A DNA stretch of 11,572 nt, taken from contig CAIVGD010000084.1 of assembly GCA_903905395.1 (NCBI GenBank), positions 1 to 11,572 of the forward strand. Reading direction: 5' to 3'. Shown here one piece after another: positions 6,716-11,572 of the stretch. Position numbers and translations under genes: made by a program. Positions within the stretch are counted from its first letter, which is position 1. Every line of letters begins with the position of its first letter. The notes under the pieces were generated by a model. It was not told the DNA's origin, did not search any database, and worked only from the letters and a program-made list of their open reading frames with translations. This stretch comes from an uncultured Verrucomicrobiota bacterium (GTDB taxonomy: Bacteria > Verrucomicrobiota > Verrucomicrobiia > Methylacidiphilales > Verrucolacustridaceae).

Positions 6716-6867
6716 GACCCGTCCAATTTGCCTCGCCCGCTCCAACTCTTCAACCTCCGCCCTGCCGAATCGCACCGGATGGGGAAAGACATAGACGAGC
6801 CTCAATCTTTCCCACCTCAAAACCTGTCTAAACTTCCAACTTCAAAATTACTTTCGCACCCCGCGTC

Positions 6868-6893
6868 TGCGTCCCGCGACCGCGGGATTCGCA
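6868..6893. repeat. GC-rich hairpin (inverted repeat)
   Basis: The arms TGCG-TCCCGCG (6868-6878) and CGCGGGA (6881-6887) plus CGCA (6890-6893) pair perfectly across a 2-base centre, except for an unpaired TT at 6888-6889. No T-run follows on either strand, so it does not look like an intrinsic terminator. It probably belongs to the same family of intergenic palindromic sequence as the neighbouring elements. Confidence 0.55.
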
Positions 6894-6902
6894 CTGCCTG
6901 CA

Positions 6903-6951
6903 TTCTGACTTCAACTTAATCTTAAACTTAAACTCGCAGTCCGCCGCGTCC
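6903..6951 (+). repeat. Dispersed intergenic repeat, copy A (49 bp)
   Basis: This segment begins TTCTGACTTCAACTTAATC and ends CGCGTCC. It recurs in the same orientation at 10604-10646. The two copies differ by two substitutions and by a 6-base tandem duplication (TTAAAC twice) present only here. The two copies flank the three-gene plus-strand operon as direct repeats. Confidence 0.7.
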
Positions 6952-6972
6952 ACCTCCCCCGTCCCTCCTCAA

Positions 6973-7010
6973 CGTCATTCCCACATTCTTGGGAATGTGA
7001 GAACGTCCCA
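6973..7010. repeat. REP-like palindromic element, copy 1
   Basis: A 38-base unit starts CGTCATTCC and centres on the perfect hairpin CACATTC-TTGG-GAATGTG (6982-6999). An alternative hairpin is possible, because CATTCCCA can also pair with TGGGAATG across a six-base loop. The same unit recurs 54 bp downstream. The CGTCATTCC opening is like that of many bacterial intergenic palindromic repeats. Confidence 0.7.
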
Positions 7011-7026
7011 CCCAGGCCCTCCGCGC

Positions 7027-7064
7027 CGTCATTCCAACATTCTTGGGAATGTGGAAACATCCCT
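7027..7064. repeat. REP-like palindromic element, copy 2
   Basis: This second 38-base unit differs from the copy at 6973-7010 in about five positions. Its stem is longer: TTCCAACATTC pairs with GAATGTGGAA around the same TTGG loop with one bulged A. The change opposite the stem partly preserves pairing, which hints that the folded form matters. Both copies have the same orientation. Confidence 0.7.
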
Positions 7065-7220
7065 TCCCGCACACAACCTCACCTGCGCCATATCAGCCCG
7101 GAATGAAATCCCGGGATCCCATCATATTTCGAGTGCGCGCCCTAAATGAGCGTTTCAAATCACCCACCCATCCAAAAAAACCCTTCGCTCCGACCTCCAT
7201 TTTCGGGAAACTCAGCCCAC

Positions 7221-8156
7221 ATGCCAGATACCCCCCTCGCCCTCTCCACTTGCTGGCACGCCGAACGTGTCACCGATGGTGCCGCCCTCCTCCGACAAGC
7301 CACCGATCTCGGCTTCTCCACTATCGAACTCAGCCACAATACCCGCTTCAGCCTCTGGCCCGGCATCCTCGCCGCACATCAAGCCTCCCCCTCCTCGCCC
7401 CGTATCGATGTCCTTCATAATTTCTGTCCCGTACCAGTCGAAGTCCTCCGCCCCCACCCCAACGCCTACGAATTCTCCGACCCCCGCCCTACCGCCCGCC
7501 GCCTAGCCGAACGCCACTCCGTGGAAACTCTCGAGGCCGCCGCCGCCGTCGGCGCCCGCTTTGTCGTTCTTCACATCGGTTCCGCCGGATCCCGCCGCCT
7601 AGCCGACCCCCTCGAATCTCTCGCCCTAGCCGGCCAACTCGGGACTCGCACGTACGTCCGTAAAAAAATCGCCATCATCCGCACGCTCGAGAAAAAATTC
7701 CTCGAAGCCTGGCCCCGTGTGGAAGAAATCCTCCTCCGCCTTGGCGAAAAAGCTTCCACCCTCGGTCTCCGCCTCGGCTTGGAATGCCGCGAAAACCCCA
7801 GCGAAATTCCTCTCGACGATTTCTGGGACATGATCCTCACCCGCCTCCCCGCCCCCACCTTCGGCTACTGGCACGATTTCGGTCACGCCGCCGCCAAACA
7901 CTGGCTCGGCTTCCTCGATCACGCCCAACACCTGCGCCGCCTCGCCCCGCGTCTCATCGGAGTCCACCTTCATGATTATCACCCCGAGAAAGGCGACCAC
8001 CTTTCCCCCGGCCAAGGTCTGATCCCCTTCCGGGAACTTCTCCCCCTCATTCCCGCCGGCACCCACTTTTCCCTTGAGCTATCTCCGGATGTGTCCGCGG
8101 ACGATGTCCGTGCCAGCCTCATATGGTGGAAACAAAACCAACCCGCTCGATCCTAA
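7221..8156 (+). CDS. Sugar phosphate isomerase/epimerase-like TIM-barrel protein
   Basis: The 311-residue product belongs to the xylose isomerase-like TIM-barrel (AP_endonuc_2) superfamily. Strand-end motifs with probable metal ligands and acid residues appear in order: LALSTCW (6-12), GFSTIELSHN (31-40), VLHNFCP (64-70), FVVLHIGSAG (114-123), LGLECRE (185-191, E188), GYWHDFGHA (215-223, H218, D219), IGVHLHDYHP (246-255) and FSLELSPD (283-290, E286). Such proteins isomerise or epimerise sugars or act on related polyols; the substrate here is unknown. The ATG at 7221 is chosen because LALSTCW then falls directly at the first barrel strand. An upstream in-frame ATG at 7146 adds 25 residues of no obvious character and remains possible. 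It is the first gene of the plus operon, and its 3' end overlaps the next gene by 34 bp. Codons are strongly C-ending. Confidence 0.78.
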   Translation: MPDTPLALSTCWHAERVTDGAALLRQATDLGFSTIELSHNTRFSLWPGILAAHQASPSSPRIDVLHNFCPVPVEVLRPHPNAYEFSDPRPTARRLAERHSVETLEAAAAVGARFVVLHIGSAGSRRLADPLESLALAGQLGTRTYVRKKIAIIRTLEKKFLEAWPRVEEILLRLGEKASTLGLRLGLECRENPSEIPLDDFWDMILTRLPAPTFGYWHDFGHAAAKHWLGFLDHAQHLRRLAPRLIGVHLHDYHPEKGDHLSPGQGLIPFRELLPLIPAGTHFSLELSPDVSADDVRASLIWWKQNQPARS

Positions 8157-9112
8157 ACCGGCTCGCTCCCTGGATCCGGCTAGGCGTCACCGTCGGCATC
8201 CTGGCCTTCCTCGCCGGCAAGGTGAACTGGACTAGTCTCGCCCAACGCTTCACCTCCGCCCATCCGGGTTGGCTGGTCGCCGCCCTTCTCGTCACCTTCC
8301 TCTCCATTTCTCTTTGCGCCACCCGATTCTGGTTTCTTCTTCGACTCCAAAAAATTCACCTGCCTTACTTTCGCGCCGTCCGCCTCACCTTCGTCGGATT
8401 CTTTTTTAATCTCTTCCTCATCGGATCCACCGGCGGGGATGCCGTGCGCATCTACTACCTCCTGCGCTGGTTCCCCCACCGCAAAGCCCGCGCCACCCTC
8501 ACCATCCTCCTCGACCGAATCTTCGGCATCGCCGCCCTCTTCGGACTCGCCCTTCTATTACTTTCAGGAACAGCCGACCGCCTCCGTGCGGACGCCACCT
8601 TCGCCCCCCTCGCCAACGCCCTCCCCTGGCTCGGACCCCTTGGCGCCTTCCTCCTTCTCCTCGCCTTCATTCTTCCAGGTCTTCTTCCCAATCTTCCCCT
8701 CCCGCAAAAACTCCCAGGCCGCGCCGTCATCCTCGATCTCCTACACAGCCTCCGCGATACCATGCACGGTGGCTGGAATACCGTCGGAGCGGTCATCGTC
8801 GGCCTCTCCGTCCACTTAGCCAGCTTCGCTGGCGCCACCCTTCTCGCACGTTCACTCGATCTCCCCATCAACTATCCCCTGGCGGGCTTGATCCTCGTCC
8901 TGGTTTTCACCGCATCCGCCCTGCCCATCAGCGTCAGTGGTCACGGCGTTCGCGAAGGTGTCATGGTCTTCCTCTTCCTCCATCTCGGAATCAGCTCCGA
9001 CCCCGCCGCCGCCATCGCCTACTCCCTCCTGATTTACGGCCTGGGCCTCTTCTGGAGCCTCTTCGGCGGACTCGCCTACCTCACACTCAAATCCTCCGCC
9101 AAAATACAATGA
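8123..9112 (+). CDS. UPF0104 / lysylphosphatidylglycerol synthase transmembrane-type protein
   Basis: This 329-residue polytopic membrane protein has about eight hydrophobic segments. It carries the hallmarks of the LPG_synthase_TM (UPF0104/AglD-like) family: the GSTGGDAVR block (101-109), LDRIFG (130-135) and LPISVSGHGVREGV (267-280). Members include the flippase half of MprF and many stand-alone proteins linked to lipid or glycolipid transfer across the inner membrane. This one has no C-terminal synthetase domain, so it is a membrane-only version. The first ATG in frame (8123) lies 34 bp inside the upstream gene. No better downstream start precedes the first helix (about 17-33), so the overlap is probably real and the two genes translationally coupled. 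Its TGA overlaps the ATG of the CCA-transferase gene. The substrate is not predictable from this sequence. Confidence 0.84.
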   Translation: MVETKPTRSILNRLAPWIRLGVTVGILAFLAGKVNWTSLAQRFTSAHPGWLVAALLVTFLSISLCATRFWFLLRLQKIHLPYFRAVRLTFVGFFFNLFLIGSTGGDAVRIYYLLRWFPHRKARATLTILLDRIFGIAALFGLALLLLSGTADRLRADATFAPLANALPWLGPLGAFLLLLAFILPGLLPNLPLPQKLPGRAVILDLLHSLRDTMHGGWNTVGAVIVGLSVHLASFAGATLLARSLDLPINYPLAGLILVLVFTASALPISVSGHGVREGVMVFLFLHLGISSDPAAAIAYSLLIYGLGLFWSLFGGLAYLTLKSSAKIQ

Positions 9113-10419
9113 TCCGTCACCCCCACGCCGAGCAGATCGTTCAAAAACTCACCCAAGCCGGCCATGTCGCCGTCTATGCCGGCGGTTGTGTCCGTGATGC
9201 CCTTCTCGACAGACCTTATCCCGACGTCGATATCGCCACCTCCGCCACGCCAGACCAAGTCCAAGCCCTCTTTCCAAAAGCCTCCGATCCACAAGGCAAA
9301 GCCTTCGGCGTCATCCGCCTCCGCCTCGACGAACACGTTTTTGAAATCGCCACCTTCCGCGTCGATGGCCCGTACCTCGACGGTCGTCGCCCCTCCTCCG
9401 TCACTTTCACCACCGCCGAAGAAGACGCCCGCCGTCGCGACTTCACGGTCAACGGCATGTTTTTTGATCCTTTAAAAAACGAACTCCTCGATTACGTCCA
9501 AGGCCGTGCCGATCTCTCCGCCCGCCTTATCCGCGCCATCGGCGATCCCGTCGCCCGCTTCACCGAAGATCGCCTTCGCCTCTTTCGCGCCCTCCGCTTC
9601 GCCGTTCAACTGGGATTCGAAATCGAACCCGCCACCTGGAAAGCCCTCTGCACTCTCGCACCCGAATCCAAGGTCATCTCCCCAGAACGCATCCGCGACG
9701 AACTGGTAAAAATCCTCACCAGCCCCGATCCCGCCCGCGGTTTCGATCTCCTGCACGATTCCGGCCTGATGGCCGTCTGGATTCCCGAACTCCTCGAGAT
9801 GCGCGGATGCGACCAATCACCCGAGCACCATCCCGAAGGCGATGTCTGGGTTCATACCCGACTCCTTCTCACCCACCTGAAAAACCCGTCTCCCGTCCTC
9901 GCTCTCGCCGCTTTGCTTCACGACGTGGGTAAACCCCGCACCTCGAAAACCGAACCCAGCGGCCGGATCCGTTTCTTCGGCCACGAAGGCGTCGGCGCCC
10001 GGATGGCTGAGGAGATTTTACGAAAGCTCCGCTTCCCCAACGACGAGATCGCCTCGATCACCGCCTGCATCGCAAATCACATGGCCTTCAAAGACGCACC
10101 GAATATGCGTGTCAGCACCCTGAAACGACTTCTCGCCCGCCCCACGTTTACCGAAGAACTCGAACTCCACCGGGTCGATTGTAGCGCCTGCCACGGTGAA
10201 CTTGATATCCACACCTTTCTCACCGCCAAACTTTCCGAATTCTCAAAGGAAGAAATTAAACCCAAACCACTGATCACCGGTCACGATCTCCAAAAGCTCG
10301 GCGTCCAGCCAGGCCCCCAGATGGGCAAAATCTTAAATCAACTGATGGACGAACAGTTGGAGGGGAAATTTACCGACCGCGACGGGGCCATCACCCGCGC
10401 CCAAGAGCTACTGAAATAA
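9109..10419 (+). CDS. cca: CCA tRNA nucleotidyltransferase (class II, with HD domain)
   Basis: This cytoplasmic enzyme adds or repairs the 3' CCA of tRNA. The 436 residues show class II poly(A) polymerase/CCA transferase motifs: GGCVRD (25-30), the metal-binding DVD pair D39/D41 in YPDVDIATSA, RRDFTVNGMFFDP (109-121), EDRLRLFRALRFA (153-165) and ERIRDEL (193-199). A C-terminal HD domain follows, with LLHDVGKPRT (269-278; H271, D272), GHEG (291-294) and NH at 323-324, a combination common in bacterial CCA enzymes with phosphohydrolase activity. A dedicated poly(A) polymerase or an A-adding-only enzyme cannot be fully excluded from motifs alone. It is the third gene of the plus operon, and its ATG overlaps the previous stop (ATGA, 9109-9112). 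No ribosome binding site is visible, so it probably depends on coupled translation. There is no obvious terminator immediately after its TAA. Confidence 0.9.
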   Translation: MIRHPHAEQIVQKLTQAGHVAVYAGGCVRDALLDRPYPDVDIATSATPDQVQALFPKASDPQGKAFGVIRLRLDEHVFEIATFRVDGPYLDGRRPSSVTFTTAEEDARRRDFTVNGMFFDPLKNELLDYVQGRADLSARLIRAIGDPVARFTEDRLRLFRALRFAVQLGFEIEPATWKALCTLAPESKVISPERIRDELVKILTSPDPARGFDLLHDSGLMAVWIPELLEMRGCDQSPEHHPEGDVWVHTRLLLTHLKNPSPVLALAALLHDVGKPRTSKTEPSGRIRFFGHEGVGARMAEEILRKLRFPNDEIASITACIANHMAFKDAPNMRVSTLKRLLARPTFTEELELHRVDCSACHGELDIHTFLTAKLSEFSKEEIKPKPLITGHDLQKLGVQPGPQMGKILNQLMDEQLEGKFTDRDGAITRAQELLK

Positions 10420-10555
10420 TTTCTCAATCACGCAAAGTCCGGCGGGGGTAGGTCCAAGGGGGCCAGTGCCTGCCCTACATCGTTGACAGTCCTCCGCTCT
10501 CATCTCCCCTAATCAAAAATTTAAAATCAAAAATCCGAATCCCCACGTCCAGCTA

Positions 10556-10576
10556 GGCGGCCTCGGAGATGCCGCC
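10556..10576. repeat. GC hairpin GGCGGC / GCCGCC
   Basis: A perfect 6 bp stem (10556-10561 with 10571-10576) closes a 9-base loop CTCGGAGAT. No T-run follows on either strand. It sits between two convergent genes, so it could help end transcripts or be a remnant of an intergenic palindromic repeat. Confidence 0.45.
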
Positions 10577-10603
10577 GCTACCTTAGCCATCAATTCTCAG
10601 CTC

Positions 10604-10646
10604 TTCTGACTTCAACTTAATCTTAAACTCGCGGTCCCCCGCGTCC
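10604..10646 (+). repeat. Dispersed intergenic repeat, copy B (43 bp)
   Basis: This matches the segment at 6903-6951 in 41 of 43 aligned bases and lacks the 6-base TTAAAC duplication. The shared AT-rich first half (TTCTGACTTCAACTTAATC) leads into a GC-rich end. In this copy the end forms a perfect small hairpin, CGCGG-TCCC-CCGCG (10630-10643). Confidence 0.7.
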
Positions 10647-10694
10647 CTTAACCCCTTAATCCCTTCCCCTCCTTCACTCCCACATAAAACAAAT

Positions 10695-11572
<878 letters not shown>

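Larger units (their letters stand above)
6716..7220. other. Divergent intergenic region rich in palindromes and repeats
   Basis: This 505 bp gap lies between the start of the minus operon (acylphosphatase) and the start of the plus operon (sugar isomerase-like), so it must contain both promoters, though I could not pick out a convincing -35/-10 pair for either. I see no gene in it. It holds a GC hairpin at 6868-6893, a dispersed repeat copy at 6903-6951, two REP-like palindromes at 6973-7010 and 7027-7064, and a weaker hairpin at 7097-7115 (CCCGG, 9-base loop, CCGGG) that overlaps the palindrome ATCCCGGGAT. These pieces fill most of the central 250 bp. Confidence 0.6.
10420..10694. other. Convergent intergenic region with hairpins and repeats
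   Basis: This 275 bp gap lies between the 3' ends of the CCA-transferase (+) and E1-beta (-) genes. I see no gene. It contains a GTAGG...CCTAC-bounded stretch at about 10446-10478 with several small GC stems (for example GGTCC-AAGG-GGGCC with one wobble pair). It also holds a direct repeat of ATCAAAAAT (10512-10520 and 10526-10534, separated by TTAAA), a GC hairpin at 10556-10576 and the dispersed repeat copy at 10604-10646. No stem plus T-run typical of an intrinsic terminator is clear for either gene, though the hairpins could serve as 3' end structures. Confidence 0.5.

Noticed and set aside
6716..6820. Extended acylphosphatase start at 6820
   Set aside because: The extra 35 residues match nothing in this family, whose members are about 90 residues long; the tandem ATG at 6715/6712 gives the expected length.
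6973..7064. CRISPR array
   Set aside because: There are only two repeat units with a 16 bp spacing, the repeats are palindromic and diverged, and no cas genes are present.

Overview
The window reads as a GC-rich bacterial chromosome fragment with ten complete and two edge-truncated protein genes. No rRNA, tRNA, CRISPR array, phage gene or insertion sequence was found. A PilC-type type IV pilus protein, an E1-beta 2-oxoacid dehydrogenase subunit, a DUF3431 protein, a stand-alone FGxW-repeat protein and a signal-peptide-bearing lineage protein together suggest a Gram-negative of the Verrucomicrobiota/Planctomycetota type. That placement is inference from gene style, not a search result.

Left part (1-3251): the C-terminal half of pilC (+) is followed after 18 bp by a DUF3431 gene (+). 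These converge on two minus-strand genes: a secreted protein of unknown function and a 283-residue protein made of four tandem repeats resembling the homing-endonuclease-associated (HNH_repeat) module, with no nuclease domain. An AT-rich gap upstream of the repeat gene carries a plausible promoter.

Middle (3252-6715, minus): a tight five-gene operon, transcribed in the order acylphosphatase, ABC ATPase, ABC-2 permease, membrane-anchored TPR protein, calcineurin-like phosphoesterase. Every junction is a 4-base start/stop overlap (ATGA, or TTGA at the TPR gene), so translation is probably coupled throughout. The ATPase and permease form an ABC-2 transporter; the roles of the other members in it are unknown.

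A 0.5 kb non-coding stretch (6716-7220) holds hairpins, two copies of a palindromic REP-like element and one copy of a dispersed repeat. On its far side is a plus-strand operon: a xylose-isomerase-like TIM-barrel protein, a UPF0104/LPG-synthase-type membrane protein (34 bp overlap) and a CCA tRNA nucleotidyltransferase (4 bp overlap). A second repeat- and hairpin-rich gap follows, with another copy of the dispersed repeat. The window ends inside a minus-strand E1-beta gene whose 5' end lies outside.

Overall this looks mostly like ordinary chromosome. The less ordinary items are the repeat-only FGxW protein, the five-gene coupled operon, the palindromic repeats, and a change of strand composition near 3-4 kb that does not follow gene direction.
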